64,000 bases of DNA from Halomonas beimenensis (GCF_002549795.1 NZ_CP021435.1:62001-126000); one strand, 5' to 3'; numbered from the stretch's first letter, positions 25,844 through 37,411 are shown. The notes: generated by a model from the letters alone, not told the origin. Numbers and translations are program-made.

Positions 25844-27478
25844 ATGACGACCATCACCGTGGGCGAAGCCGTCGCCCGCACCCTGGAAGCCTATGCGGTC
25901 TCGGCCGTGTACGGCGTGATCTCCATCCACAACCTGCCGATCGCCGACGCCATCGGCCAGCGCGAGCGGGTGCGCTTCGTGCCGTCCCGCGGCGAGGCCG
26001 GCGCCGTGACCATGGCCGACGGCCATACCCGGGTGGGCGGCCTCGGCGTGGCCCTGACCAGCACCGGCGCCGGCGCGGGCAACGCCGTGGGCGCCATGCT
26101 CGAGGCGCTCAACGCCGGCACCCCGCTGCTGCACATCACCGGCCAGGTCGAGAAGGCCTACCTGGATCGCGACGCCGGCTTCATCCACGAGACCCGCGAC
26201 CAGATGGGCTTCCTGCAGGCCTGCTCCAAGCGCGCCTACCGGGCCTGCACCCCCGAGCAGGTGGTGCCGCTGCTGCACCGCGCCATCCAGGAGGCCATGA
26301 CCCTGCCGCGGGGCCCGGTGAGCCTGGAGATCCCCATCGACATCCAGGCGAGTTCCGTCGAGTGGGTCGAGACGGCACCCGCCGAGCCCGCCGCCCCGGC
26401 CCGGGTCGGCGAGGCCGAGATCGACGCCCTGGCCGAGCGCGTCCTGGCCGCCGAGCGGCCGGTGCTGTGGATCGGCGGCGGCTGCCTGGAGGCCGGCGAC
26501 GCCGTGCGCCGCCTGGCGGACGCCGGCATCCCGGTGGTCTCCAGCACCCACGCCCGGGGCGTGCTGCCCGACAGCCATCCGCGCAGCCTGCGCGCCTTCC
26601 ACAGTGCCCCGGCGGTGGAGGAGCTGTTCGGTCGCAGCGACCTGATGCTGGTGGCCGGCTCGCGGCTGCGCAGCAACGAGACCCGCACCTACTCGGTGGC
26701 GCTGCCGCGTCCGCTGGTGCAGATCGACGTCGACCCGGCCGCGGCCCACCGCAACTACTCGGCCGACGCCTTCCTGTGCGGCGAGTGCGGCGATGTCCTC
26801 GCGCGGCTGGCCGACCGCCTAGAGGGCAAGCGCAGCCCCGACGCGGAGGTCGATCGCGACGTCGCCCAGGCCGTCGAGGCGGCCGAGCAGGCCCTGCGCG
26901 GCCAGGTCGGCGAGTACGCCAAGCTGTCCGACGCGATCCGCGCGGCACTGCCCGAGGACGGCATCTTCGTGCGCGACATCACCGTCTCCGGCAGCACTTG
27001 GGGCAGCCGCCTGCTGCCCATCGAGCGCCCGCTGACCAATATCCACTCCCTGGCCGGCGCCATCGGCCAGGGCCTGGCCACCGGCATTGGCTGCGCGGTG
27101 GGCGCGGCGGGCCGCAAGGTGGTGACCGTGGTCGGCGACGGCGGCCTGATGCTGATGGTCGGCGAGATGGCCACCCTGGCCCAGGAGCGTGCGGACATGA
27201 CCCTGGTGGTGATGAACGACGGCGGCTATGGCGTGATGCGCGGCATCCAGGACAAGTACTTCGAGGGCCGGCAGTACTACAACGACCTGCATACGCCGGA
27301 CTTCCAGGCCATGGCCGACGCCCTGGGCCTGCCGCGCTGGAAGGTCAGCCGGGGCGACGACTTCCAGGCCGTGCTGGCCGAGGCCGTCGGCCAGGACGGT
27401 CCGGCGGTGGTCGAGGTGGACATGGCCAGCGTCGGCGAGCTCAAGTTCGCCGGCCCGCCCCAGAAGACCCTCTACTGA
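25844..27478 (+). CDS. thiamine-diphosphate-dependent enzyme (acetolactate synthase / benzoylformate decarboxylase type)
   Basis: 544-residue three-domain ThDP enzyme. The cofactor-activating glutamate is E51 (SRGEAGA), and the ThDP/Mg motif runs from G431-D-G to N-D-G (GDGGLMLMVGE...VVMNDGGYG). It is close in layout to acetolactate synthase large subunits, but no small regulatory subunit follows, so a role in branched-chain synthesis is unlikely. In this operon it probably decarboxylates or ligates a 2-oxo acid produced by the pathway. A stem GTCGCC...GGCGAC near 27497-27523 follows. Confidence 0.85.
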   Translation: MTTITVGEAVARTLEAYAVSAVYGVISIHNLPIADAIGQRERVRFVPSRGEAGAVTMADGHTRVGGLGVALTSTGAGAGNAVGAMLEALNAGTPLLHITGQVEKAYLDRDAGFIHETRDQMGFLQACSKRAYRACTPEQVVPLLHRAIQEAMTLPRGPVSLEIPIDIQASSVEWVETAPAEPAAPARVGEAEIDALAERVLAAERPVLWIGGGCLEAGDAVRRLADAGIPVVSSTHARGVLPDSHPRSLRAFHSAPAVEELFGRSDLMLVAGSRLRSNETRTYSVALPRPLVQIDVDPAAAHRNYSADAFLCGECGDVLARLADRLEGKRSPDAEVDRDVAQAVEAAEQALRGQVGEYAKLSDAIRAALPEDGIFVRDITVSGSTWGSRLLPIERPLTNIHSLAGAIGQGLATGIGCAVGAAGRKVVTVVGDGGLMLMVGEMATLAQERADMTLVVMNDGGYGVMRGIQDKYFEGRQYYNDLHTPDFQAMADALGLPRWKVSRGDDFQAVLAEAVGQDGPAVVEVDMASVGELKFAGPPQKTLY

Positions 27479-27633
27479 GGCATCGCGCCTCGCAGGCGTC
27501 GCCGGCACTGTGCCGGTGGCGACTCTACCAGCCATGCAGACGAGAGGAGACGCCAGGAACCATCGAGAGACGTTGAATCAGAACAATAATCCTGTGCCAT
27601 TCCGTTCATAATAACGACTCAAGAGAGATCCTC

Positions 27634-28848
27634 ATGTATTCCAGAAAGACCCTGATGCTGGCCCTGCTGCCGGCAGGCCTGCTTGCGGCCCAAAGTTCCC
27701 ACGCCTTCGACGTCGTCCCCGCCGGCGAGCCGGTGGTGACCGGCGAGCCGAGCCGCGTCGGCGCGCCCTGGAACCATCGCAGCACCTTCAACATCCCGGG
27801 CACCAACACCGACGTGGCCTTCGGCGGCTACGTCAAGTTCGACGCCATCCACGACTTCGACTACGACCTGGGCGAGGTCACCGACCCGCTGGCCGCCGCC
27901 AGCGAGAGCAACGCCACCGACGGCAAGACCACCTTCACCGCCCAGGAGTCGCGGCTGAACTTCCGCACCCAGACCCGCTTCGGCGACGAGGTACTGCGCA
28001 CCTATGTCGAGGGGCATTTCATCCCCGACAACAAGTTCAACCTGCGCCACGCCTACGGCGAATTCAACGGCTTCCTGGCCGGCCAGACCTGGACCAACTT
28101 CATGCACTTCCTGGGGACTCCGCGCATCCTCAAGCTGGGCGGGCCCATCGGCTACGCCACCGGGCGTCCCGAGCAGGTGCGCTACACCCACCAGGCGGGC
28201 CCCAACACCTTCGCCGTGGCCCTCGAGAACCCCGAGGCCTCGATCTCCGACCTGGGGCCGGGCGGTAACGTCGACGAGGCCAACGAGCTGCCCGACCTGA
28301 CCCTGCGCTACCAGTACAAGCGCAGCTTCGGCATCTCCGGCGTGGTGCGCCAGTTCTCCACCGACTCCGAGGCGAGCGGCCAGGACGAGAGCACCACCGG
28401 CTTCGGCATCGCCGCCCAGGGGGCCCTGCCGCTGGGCGGCAGCACCACCCTCAAGGCCAACCTGATGGCCGGCAGCGGCCTGGGCGGGTACCTGGACTAC
28501 GTGCCGGCGTCGGGTGCCAAGTTCCGTGCGCCGGATGCCTACCTGGCGGCCGACGGCGATCTCGAGGCCGTCGACCTGCAGAGCGTCGGCCTCTCCCTGG
28601 ACCATCGCTGGAACGCCAGCTGGTCGAGCTCCATCGGCACCTCCCGGGTCGAGCAGGACCTGGCGGATGACGCCCCGGCCTTCCAGGGCATGGCGGACAC
28701 CGTGCAGTTCTCCCACGTCAACCTGATCTGGGACGTCAACGACCGCATGACGGTGGGCGCCGAGTACCAGTACATCGACCTGGAGAAGGTCAACGGCGAG
28801 GAGGTGGACGCCAGCCGCGTGATGGCCAGCGCCCAGTTCCACTTCTAA
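27634..28848 (+). CDS. DcaP-like outer-membrane porin
   Basis: 404-residue outer-membrane protein with a signal peptide ending SHA (residue about 24) and the mature motif FGGYVKFDAIHDFDYDLG seen in DcaP-type trimeric porins. The rest alternates as beta strands, and it ends in the aromatic residue F (AQFHF), the outer-membrane insertion signal. DcaP porins take up negatively charged compounds such as dicarboxylic acids. Placed after the catabolic operon with its own leader, it is probably the outer-membrane entry route for the pathway's substrate. Confidence 0.87.
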   Translation: MYSRKTLMLALLPAGLLAAQSSHAFDVVPAGEPVVTGEPSRVGAPWNHRSTFNIPGTNTDVAFGGYVKFDAIHDFDYDLGEVTDPLAAASESNATDGKTTFTAQESRLNFRTQTRFGDEVLRTYVEGHFIPDNKFNLRHAYGEFNGFLAGQTWTNFMHFLGTPRILKLGGPIGYATGRPEQVRYTHQAGPNTFAVALENPEASISDLGPGGNVDEANELPDLTLRYQYKRSFGISGVVRQFSTDSEASGQDESTTGFGIAAQGALPLGGSTTLKANLMAGSGLGGYLDYVPASGAKFRAPDAYLAADGDLEAVDLQSVGLSLDHRWNASWSSSIGTSRVEQDLADDAPAFQGMADTVQFSHVNLIWDVNDRMTVGAEYQYIDLEKVNGEEVDASRVMASAQFHF

Positions 28849-28877
28849 GCGATCCCTTTTTGACCCAGCTTGTTGCA

Positions 28878-28920
28878 GGCCCTCGGGCCTGCCCTTGCCG
28901 GCCCGAGGGCCGGCTTTTTT
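28878..28920 (+). terminator. strong terminator after the porin
   Basis: GGCCCTCGGGCC (28878-28889) pairs with GGCCCGAGGGCC (28900-28911), followed by GGC and six T residues. An alternative overlapping stem GCCGGCCC/GGGCCGGC ends at the same T-run. Confidence 0.85.
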
Positions 28921-28974
28921 GTGCCTGAGGCCCGGCGTTGCCGGGAGCGTCAAGCCATAAGCTTCAAGCTGTAA

Positions 28975-29010
28975 GAAAAACCCTCCACGGCGGCGCCATG
29001 GAGGGTTTTA
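28975..29010. terminator. bidirectional terminator downstream of glnK
   Basis: AAAAACCCTCCA ... TGGAGGGTTTT gives a U-tract on both strands. For the minus-strand glnK at 29115 it is the next terminator after the heptamer repeat. Its stem is nearly the same as that after fpr (CCCTCC/GGAGGG). Confidence 0.75.
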
Positions 29011-29037
29011 CGCTTCAGAGGCGGGGCACACTGTGCC

Positions 29038-29114
29038 TTGCCGCTTGCCGCTTGCCGCTTGCCGCTTGCCGCTTGCCGCTTGCCGCTTGCCGCTTGCCGC
29101 TTGCCGCTTGCTGC
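29038..29114. repeat. 11-copy heptamer tandem repeat
   Basis: Ten perfect copies of TTGCCGC (29038-29107) plus one TTGCTGC (29108-29114), ending exactly at the glnK stop codon TTA/TAA. Read on the glnK strand the unit is GCGGCAA. If the stop were lost, it would encode an AASGKRQ-type repeat. The perfect copies suggest recent slippage and a likely variable number between strains. Confidence 0.92.
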
Positions 29115-30915
<1,801 letters not shown>

Positions 30916-30953
30916 GGGACTCTCTCCTCATCGGGAACGGAAAGGCGGTCGGC

Positions 30954-31379
<426 letters not shown>

Positions 31380-31458
31380 TTAGCCAAGGGTTTTCATGTC
31401 GTTAGAGGAGGTTGGCGAAGCCGTGGACGCGCCTCGTCACGGTCCAGGCCCGGCGCCG

Positions 31459-31475
31459 TGCACTCTTGTGGTGCT
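31459..31475. promoter_or_regulatory. NtrC-type enhancer site
   Basis: TGCAC-N7-GTGCT matches the NtrC consensus TGCAC-N7-GTGCA in 9 of 10 defined positions. It is about 100-115 bp upstream of the sigma-54 promoter, a normal enhancer distance. No second copy is evident. Confidence 0.65.
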
Positions 31476-31581
31476 AGGCCGCGCGCGGCGTGCCCCATCG
31501 GGAGGCAAGGCGGGGGAATGCGCGTCGCGGACGGCTTGCGTATCCTTGTCATCAGCTACCCCACCGTTCAGGAGAGACACC

Positions 31582-31941
31582 ATGGTCAGCCAAGACCGCA
31601 TCAGCCGCCTGGCCCAGCAGATCGGCGAGCGCCTCCAGGGCGCCTCCCAGGCACCCGAGGAGGTGCAGAAGGGCATCCAGCAGGTCGTGCGCGGTGCCTT
31701 CGATCGCCTGGAGCTGGTGTCGCGAGAGGATTTCGACATCCTGATGGACGTGCTGCAGCGGACCCGGGCTCGGGTCGAGGCCTTGGAGCAGCAGGTCGCG
31801 GCCCTGGAGGAAGCGCTGGAGGCCAGCCGCCCGGTCGCTGGCGAGGCCCTGCCCTCCGCCGACGCGGAGCGGACCGGCGCGTCTGCCGAGCCCCCCTCGA
31901 CGCCCGAGGCGGATGCCGGCCGCGACGAGGCCGGTCGCTGA
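31582..31941 (+). CDS. ubiK: ubiquinone biosynthesis accessory factor UbiK
   Basis: 119-residue protein of the UbiK/YqiC (BMFP) family: MVSQDRISRLAQQIGERL at the start, then a long C-terminal coiled coil (about residues 50-90) and a disordered acidic tail. UbiK partners UbiJ in the aerobic ubiquinone-8 assembly complex. ATG 31582 follows CAGGAGAGACACC. The tail after residue 92 is longer than in Escherichia coli YqiC. It stands directly before comM, a neighbour pair common in Gammaproteobacteria. Confidence 0.88.
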   Translation: MVSQDRISRLAQQIGERLQGASQAPEEVQKGIQQVVRGAFDRLELVSREDFDILMDVLQRTRARVEALEQQVAALEEALEASRPVAGEALPSADAERTGASAEPPSTPEADAGRDEAGR

Positions 31942-32005
31942 CCCACCGGGCGTTCCCGTCGGCGCTGGGCTAGTGTGAAGGCAGGCAAGGCGCGAGGGAT
32001 CGCCC

Positions 32006-33511
32006 ATGACGCTGGCAATCGTACGCACCCGGGCCGGCCTCGGCCTCGAGGCGCCCGAGGTGCAGGTGGAAGTCCATCTGGCCAACGGCCTGCCCGGGAT
32101 GACCCTGGTCGGGCTGCCCGAGACCGCCGTCCGGGAAAGCCGCGAGCGGGTGCGCAGCGCCCTGGTCAACGCCGGCTTCGACTTCCCGCTGCGGCGCATC
32201 ACCCTCAACCTGGCGCCCGCCGACCTGCCCAAGGACGGCGGGCGCTTCGACCTGCCCATCGCCCTGGGCCTGCTGGTGGCCTCGGGGCAACTCCCCCCCG
32301 AGGCCCTGGACGACACCGAGTCGGCGGGCGAGCTGGCGCTGGACGGCACCCTGCGACCGGTGGCCGGGGCCTTGCCCCTGGCGCTGGCGACCCGGGCCGC
32401 CGGCCGCCGGCTGATCCTGCCCCGGGCCAACGCCGAGGAGGCGGCGCTGGCCGGCGATATCGAGGTGCTGCCCGCCGATCACTTGCTCGAGGTGGTGGCC
32501 CACCTGCTGGGGCAGGCGCCCATCGCCCCCCATCGCTCGTCCTGCCCGTCCCGGAGCCCGGAGGCGGAGCTCGACCTCGCCGAGGTGCGCGGCCAGCACC
32601 AGGCCCGTCGCGCCCTGGAGGTGGCGGCCGCCGGCGGCCACAACCTGCTGCTGGCGGGGCCGCCGGGCACCGGCAAGACCATGCTCGCCAGCCGGCTGCC
32701 GGGGATCCTGCCGCCCTTGACCGGGGACGAGGCCCTGGAGGTGGCGGCCGTGCGCTCGGTGTGCGGCCTGCCGATCGCCGAGCACTGGGGGCGGCGCCCC
32801 TTCCGGTCGCCGCATCATACCGCCAGCGCCGTGGCTCTGGTCGGCGGCGGGTCACGGCCGAGACCCGGCGAGATTTCCCTGGCCCACCATGGCGTGCTCT
32901 TCCTCGACGAGCTGCCCGAGTTTCCCCGCCAGGTGCTCGAGGTGATGCGCGAGCCCATGGAGTCGGGGACCATCCATATCGCCCGTGCCCATCATGAACG
33001 GCGCTATCCGGCATGCTTCCAGCTCGTCGCGGCGATGAACCCCTGTCCCTGCGGCCATCTCGGCGATCCGCGCCGGGCCTGTCACTGTACCGCCGCCCAG
33101 ATCCAGCGTTATCAGGCCCGGCTGTCCGGCCCGCTGCTCGATCGTATCGACCTGCAGGTCGAGGTGCCGGCCCCGAGCGCCGAGCAGTTGACCGCGCAGG
33201 CACCGGGGGAGTCCTCGGCGGCGGTGCGCAGGCGCGTCCTGGCGGCCCGAGCCCGCCAGCGGGCGCGTGGTGCCCTCAATGCCCACTTGGCGGGGGGGGC
33301 GCTGGAAGACGCCTGCGCCCTGGGCGGCGAGGATCGAGCCTGGCTGGCCGGCGTGCTGGAGCGGTTGCAGCTGTCGGCCCGCGCCTTCCATCGGGTGCTG
33401 CGGGTGGCGCTGACCCTGGCGGACCTCTCGGGCGAGCCCCGCCCCGGGCGCGACCAGCTCATCGAGGCGATCGGCTATCGGCAGCTCGATCGATTGCTGA
33501 GCGGCGGTTGA
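32006..33511 (+). CDS. comM: YifB/ComM family AAA+ ATPase (Mg-chelatase-like)
   Basis: 501-residue protein with an N-terminal LonC-like domain (about residues 20-130), a central Mg-chelatase AAA+ module with Walker A GPPGTGKTML (about residue 218) and Walker B LFLDELPEF (about 300), then a cysteine-containing region MNPCPCGHLGDPRRACHC and a C-terminal Mg-chelatase-like domain. ComM acts as a hexameric helicase promoting branch migration during natural transformation. Length and motif order match the family. Confidence 0.93.
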   Translation: MTLAIVRTRAGLGLEAPEVQVEVHLANGLPGMTLVGLPETAVRESRERVRSALVNAGFDFPLRRITLNLAPADLPKDGGRFDLPIALGLLVASGQLPPEALDDTESAGELALDGTLRPVAGALPLALATRAAGRRLILPRANAEEAALAGDIEVLPADHLLEVVAHLLGQAPIAPHRSSCPSRSPEAELDLAEVRGQHQARRALEVAAAGGHNLLLAGPPGTGKTMLASRLPGILPPLTGDEALEVAAVRSVCGLPIAEHWGRRPFRSPHHTASAVALVGGGSRPRPGEISLAHHGVLFLDELPEFPRQVLEVMREPMESGTIHIARAHHERRYPACFQLVAAMNPCPCGHLGDPRRACHCTAAQIQRYQARLSGPLLDRIDLQVEVPAPSAEQLTAQAPGESSAAVRRRVLAARARQRARGALNAHLAGGALEDACALGGEDRAWLAGVLERLQLSARAFHRVLRVALTLADLSGEPRPGRDQLIEAIGYRQLDRLLSGG

Positions 33512-33521
33512 GCCGGTGGGC

Positions 33522-34010
33522 TCAGAGCGCGGTGGCGTCCAGGGCGCCGTCGATCCGGCCCTGCCAGAGAGCCGTCTCGCTGCCGGGGCGTCGCAGGATG
33601 AGCTGCAGGCGGTAGGGCACCAGGGTTCGGTCGGAGAGCGTCAACCTGGGCCCCGCGGCGACCAGGCGACTGTCGAGGCGCCACTGGTTGGGTTCGGCGC
33701 CCCGCGAGAGGGCCGCTTGCCAGTCCAGCACCTGGGGGCCTTCCGCCAGCGCGAGCAACGCCCGGGTCAGGCTCTCGAGCAGCCGGTCCTGGGCGATGCC
33801 CAGGTCGGCCTCGACCTCGGGCCGCGTCAGCAGCAGAACCTGATCGGTGGCGGGACGGGCCAGCATCGGGGCTCCGGCCACCTCCGTCGCGGCACGCTGG
33901 CCCAGGCCGAACAGGGCCTGGCGCACCCTGTCGGGGCGCTCCGGTGCGCCGGCGGCACAGCCGGCCAGCAGCAGCGCGAATGCCAGGGTGGCGACGCGAA
34001 GCGGCCTCAT
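33522..34010 (-). CDS. hypothetical lipoprotein
   Basis: 162-residue protein with a lipoprotein signal (RPLRVATLAFALLLAGCAAG; lipobox LLAG-C, cysteine at about residue 19) and no known domain I can name. The folded part (about residues 40-162) contains VLLLTRPEVEADLGIAQDRLLESLTRALLAL and ends WQGRIDGALDATAL. The outline is reminiscent of LpoB-type small lipoproteins, but this is weak. Its start overlaps the stop of the upstream minus-strand hydrolase gene by 4 bp, so they form an operon. Confidence 0.7.
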   Translation of the reverse strand: MRPLRVATLAFALLLAGCAAGAPERPDRVRQALFGLGQRAATEVAGAPMLARPATDQVLLLTRPEVEADLGIAQDRLLESLTRALLALAEGPQVLDWQAALSRGAEPNQWRLDSRLVAAGPRLTLSDRTLVPYRLQLILRRPGSETALWQGRIDGALDATAL

Positions 34011-34996
34011 CGGCGTGCGATCCCGGCCGCTGGGGAGGAGGAGGGGCGATCGAGGAGTCCTTCCAGCTCGACGATGAACCGCTGCAGTTCCTCGAACAGG
34101 AGGCGGCGGATGGGCTCGGCCTCGTTCACCAGGTGATGGCGGGCCTCGGGATGTCGATGGATCTCGGCATTGGGGAACTTGCGGGCCAGCACCTCCAGGT
34201 TCCATTCCCAGTCCACCGTGAGGTCTCGCTCGCCCTGCAGGATCAGGGTGGGGAGCTCGCTGGCGGGCAGCGCCAGCAGCTGGGGCATCCAGCGGCGCAT
34301 GGCATCCACCCAGGCCATGTCCAGGCGATCCGGCTGAAGCGGGTCCCCCTCGCGCAGGAAGGTGGCGAACTCCCGATCCGTGGAGTTCTCCCGGAAACGT
34401 CGGGGGACCGAGCGAATGAAGGGGCCCAGCAGGCGATGCAACCAGCTAGACTGGGTCCAGCCCCAGGGGCGCACGAGGGGCGCGAGCAGGGCCAGGCCGG
34501 CCCAGTGGCCGTCGTCGCCCCGGCGCAGGGCATCGGTGGCCAGGATGGCGGCACCGGTGCTCTGGCCGATGCCCAGCCAGGGGCGCGGCGCCAGGTCCCG
34601 GGCCTCGAGGTGGTCCTGCAGGCGGCGCAGGCAGGCACCGTAGTCATCGAAATCCTGGATCGATGCCCGGGGGCCGCTGGACAGGCCATGCCCCGGGAGA
34701 TCCCAGAGCACCACCCGCCAGCCCCGCTCGAGCAGGCACTCGAGCAGGTGGCGGTAGAGGCCGAGGTGATCGTAGTAGCCATGCACCACGAAGGCCGTGC
34801 CTCGGGGACGCGTGGGACTCCAGATCTGGGTCCAGAGGCGGAAGCCGTGGGCATCCACGTACCCCACGTGCAGGCCGACGTGCTCGGCGAGCAGCGGCGC
34901 CAGGCCGTAGTGGCCCAGGTAGCGCTCAAGCGGCCGCCCGGATGGGTCGGCCGGGGCGATGGGGCCCAGCGCCTGTAGGGGGGTGAAATCGCTCAT
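34007..34996 (-). CDS. alpha/beta hydrolase (lysophospholipase / monoacylglycerol lipase-like)
   Basis: 329-residue serine hydrolase with oxyanion segment FVVHGYYDHLGLY, nucleophile elbow GIGQSTGAA (serine near residue 146), an aspartate in LQGERDLTVDW and a catalytic histidine in ARHHLVNEAEP. The layout fits Hydrolase_4 lipases such as PldB. It has no signal peptide, so a cytoplasmic or membrane-peripheral role is likely. It is translated just before the lipoprotein gene. Confidence 0.82.
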   Translation of the reverse strand: MSDFTPLQALGPIAPADPSGRPLERYLGHYGLAPLLAEHVGLHVGYVDAHGFRLWTQIWSPTRPRGTAFVVHGYYDHLGLYRHLLECLLERGWRVVLWDLPGHGLSSGPRASIQDFDDYGACLRRLQDHLEARDLAPRPWLGIGQSTGAAILATDALRRGDDGHWAGLALLAPLVRPWGWTQSSWLHRLLGPFIRSVPRRFRENSTDREFATFLREGDPLQPDRLDMAWVDAMRRWMPQLLALPASELPTLILQGERDLTVDWEWNLEVLARKFPNAEIHRHPEARHHLVNEAEPIRRLLFEELQRFIVELEGLLDRPSSSPAAGIARR

Positions 34997-35132
34997 CGGG
35001 TCCTCCGCAATGCCTGCTCATGCTAGCGCCACTACAAGGGAGGAGCCAGCATCGGCCGCCTGGGGTAGTCAGACTCACGCGCCTCGTCTATTGGTCTAGT
35101 CTACGGCGCCGTTCGCAGGCTTCGGGTTTACA

Positions 35133-35151
35133 TGTGGAAGGATTTTCCACA
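35133..35151. promoter_or_regulatory. 19-bp inverted repeat upstream of glcB
   Basis: TGTGGAA-ggatt-TTCCACA is perfect with 7-bp arms, 86 bp before the malate synthase start. The form TGGAA-N5-TTCCA resembles operators bound by IclR- and GntR-family regulators of the glyoxylate pathway. No regulator gene is adjacent. Confidence 0.5.
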
Positions 35152-35236
35152 AAATTGTCATCACGCAGTCACCATTCCCTGTCCGGCCGCTCGGTGCCAG
35201 GGGAGCGCCGAACCGCCACGCATAGGAGAACGACCC

Positions 35237-37411
35237 ATGACCCAACGCATCACCCGTCACCGTCTTCAGGTGGCCGCCGAGCTGGACCGTTTCATCAACG
35301 AGCAGGCCCTGCCGGGTAGCGGGGTCGATCCCGATGCCTTCTGGGCCGGCGTCGACGCCCTCTTTCATGATCTGACACCGAAGAACCGGGAACTGCTCGC
35401 CGAGCGGGATGCGTTGCAGGCCGAGCTGGATGCCTGGCACCGTGAAAACCCGGGACCGGTTCGCGACATGCCCGCCTACCGTGCCTTCCTCGAGCGGATC
35501 GGTTACCTGCAGGAGGCGCCCGCCGAGGTCAAGGTCACCACCGCCAACGTCGACCGCGAGATCGCCGTCCAGGCCGGCCCGCAGCTGGTGGTGCCGGTGA
35601 ACAACGCCCGTTACGCGCTCAACGCCGCCAACGCCCGTTGGGGCAGTCTCTACGATGCCCTCTACGGCACCGATGCCATCTCCGAGGAGGGCGGCGCCGA
35701 GCAGGGCGACAGCTTCAACCCCAAGCGCGCCGAGAAGGTCATCGCCTACGCCCGCGGCGTGCTGGACCGGGCCGCCCCCCTGGCTACCGGCTCCCACGCC
35801 GAGGCGACCCGGTATGCCCTGCGTGACGGCCACCTCGTGGTCACCCTGGCAGGCGGCCGGGAGACCGGCCTCAAGGAGCCCGGCAAGCTGGTCGGCTACC
35901 AGGGGGAAACCGGCGCCCCCTCCTCGGTGCTGCTGGCCAACAACGACCTGCATCTCGAGATCCAGATCGACGCCGGCCACCCCATCGGCAAGACCGACGC
36001 GGCCGGCGTCAAGGACGTGGTGGTCGAGGCCGCGCTGACCGCCATCATGGACTGCGAGGATTCCGTGGCCGCGGTGGATGCCGAGGACAAGGTGGGGGTC
36101 TACGCCAACTGGCTGGGCCTGATGCGGGGCGACCTCGAAGAGCAGGTCGAGAAGGGCGGCAAGACCTTCACCCGCCGGCTCCACGCCGATCGCACCTGGA
36201 CCACCCCGGACGGCGGCGAGCTCACCCTCCCCGGGCGCTCGCTGCTGTTCGTGCGCAACGTCGGCCATCTGATGACCACCCCCGCGGTGCTCGACGCCGA
36301 GGGCAACGAGCTGCCGGAGGGCATCCTCGACGGCATCGTCACCAGCCTGATCGCCATCCGCGACCTCCAGAAGGGCGCGGGCGAGGCGCGCAACTCCCGC
36401 CAGGGCTCGGTCTACATCGTCAAGCCGAAGATGCACGGCCCCAAGGAAGTGGCCTTCGCCAACGAGCTGTTCGGCCGTGTCGAGGACCTGCTGGGCCTGG
36501 AGCGCGACACCCTCAAGATGGGCATCATGGACGAGGAGCGCCGTACCTCGGTAAACCTCAAGGCCTGCATCAACGAGGCGCCCTCCCGGGTGGTGTTCAT
36601 CAACACCGGCTTCCTGGACCGTACCGGCGACGAGATGCACACCGCCATGCAGGCAGGCCCCATGATCCGCAAGGGCGACATGAAGCACAGCACCTGGATC
36701 GGCGCCTACGAGCGCAGCAACGTCCAGGTCGGCCTGGCCTGCGGCCTGCGCGGCCATGCCCAGATCGGCAAGGGCATGTGGGCCATGCCGGACCTGATGG
36801 CCGCCATGCTCGAGCAGAAGATCGGCCACCCCAGGGCCGGCGCCAACACCGCCTGGGTGCCGTCCCCCACCGCCGCCACCCTGCATGCCCTGCACTACCA
36901 CCAGGTCAAGGTGGCCGAGGTGCAGCGCGAGCTGGAGGCCCAGGGCGAGCCGGACTTCCTCGACGAGCTGCTCACCATCCCGGTGGCCGAGGCCCCCGAC
37001 TGGACCGACGAGGAGATCCAGCAGGAGCTGGACAACAACTGCCAGGGCATCCTCGGCTACGTGGTGCGCTGGGTGGAACACGGCGTGGGCTGCTCCAAGG
37101 TGCCGGACATCCATGACGTGGGCCTGATGGAAGATCGCGCCACCCTGCGGATCTCCAGCCAGCACGTGGCCAACTGGCTGCACCACGGCGTGGTGGAGGC
37201 CGATCGTGTCCGCGAAACCCTGGAGCGGATGGCCAGGGTGGTCGACGAGCAGAACGCCGGGGATCCGGCCTACCGGCCGATGAGCGCCGACTTCGCCGCG
37301 TCCCACGCCTTCCAGGCCGCCTCCGACCTGATCTTCAAGGGGATCGAGCAGCCCTCCGGCTATACCGAGCCGCTGCTGCACCACTGGCGGGCGGTGCACA
37401 AGGCGTCCTGA
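35237..37411 (+). CDS. glcB: malate synthase G
   Basis: 724-residue monomeric malate synthase G, condensing glyoxylate and acetyl-CoA to malate. Family landmarks include the N-terminal [28 protein letters not shown] region, [15 protein letters not shown], the CoA/Mg site [32 protein letters not shown] and the C-terminal DQ-type segment [17 protein letters not shown] 35237 follows AGGAGAACGACCC; the upstream in-frame codons are not conserved. It stands alone, without glycolate-oxidase genes nearby. Confidence 0.96.
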   Translation: MTQRITRHRLQVAAELDRFINEQALPGSGVDPDAFWAGVDALFHDLTPKNRELLAERDALQAELDAWHRENPGPVRDMPAYRAFLERIGYLQEAPAEVKVTTANVDREIAVQAGPQLVVPVNNARYALNAANARWGSLYDALYGTDAISEEGGAEQGDSFNPKRAEKVIAYARGVLDRAAPLATGSHAEATRYALRDGHLVVTLAGGRETGLKEPGKLVGYQGETGAPSSVLLANNDLHLEIQIDAGHPIGKTDAAGVKDVVVEAALTAIMDCEDSVAAVDAEDKVGVYANWLGLMRGDLEEQVEKGGKTFTRRLHADRTWTTPDGGELTLPGRSLLFVRNVGHLMTTPAVLDAEGNELPEGILDGIVTSLIAIRDLQKGAGEARNSRQGSVYIVKPKMHGPKEVAFANELFGRVEDLLGLERDTLKMGIMDEERRTSVNLKACINEAPSRVVFINTGFLDRTGDEMHTAMQAGPMIRKGDMKHSTWIGAYERSNVQVGLACGLRGHAQIGKGMWAMPDLMAAMLEQKIGHPRAGANTAWVPSPTAATLHALHYHQVKVAEVQRELEAQGEPDFLDELLTIPVAEAPDWTDEEIQQELDNNCQGILGYVVRWVEHGVGCSKVPDIHDVGLMEDRATLRISSQHVANWLHHGVVEADRVRETLERMARVVDEQNAGDPAYRPMSADFAASHAFQAASDLIFKGIEQPSGYTEPLLHHWRAVHKAS

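Noticed and set aside
25844..27478. Biosynthetic acetolactate synthase (ilvB)
   Set aside because: No small regulatory subunit or ilv genes are near, and the gene is inside a catabolic operon.
29038..29114. Heptamer repeat as a CRISPR array
   Set aside because: Units are 7 bp with no spacers, and no cas genes are near.
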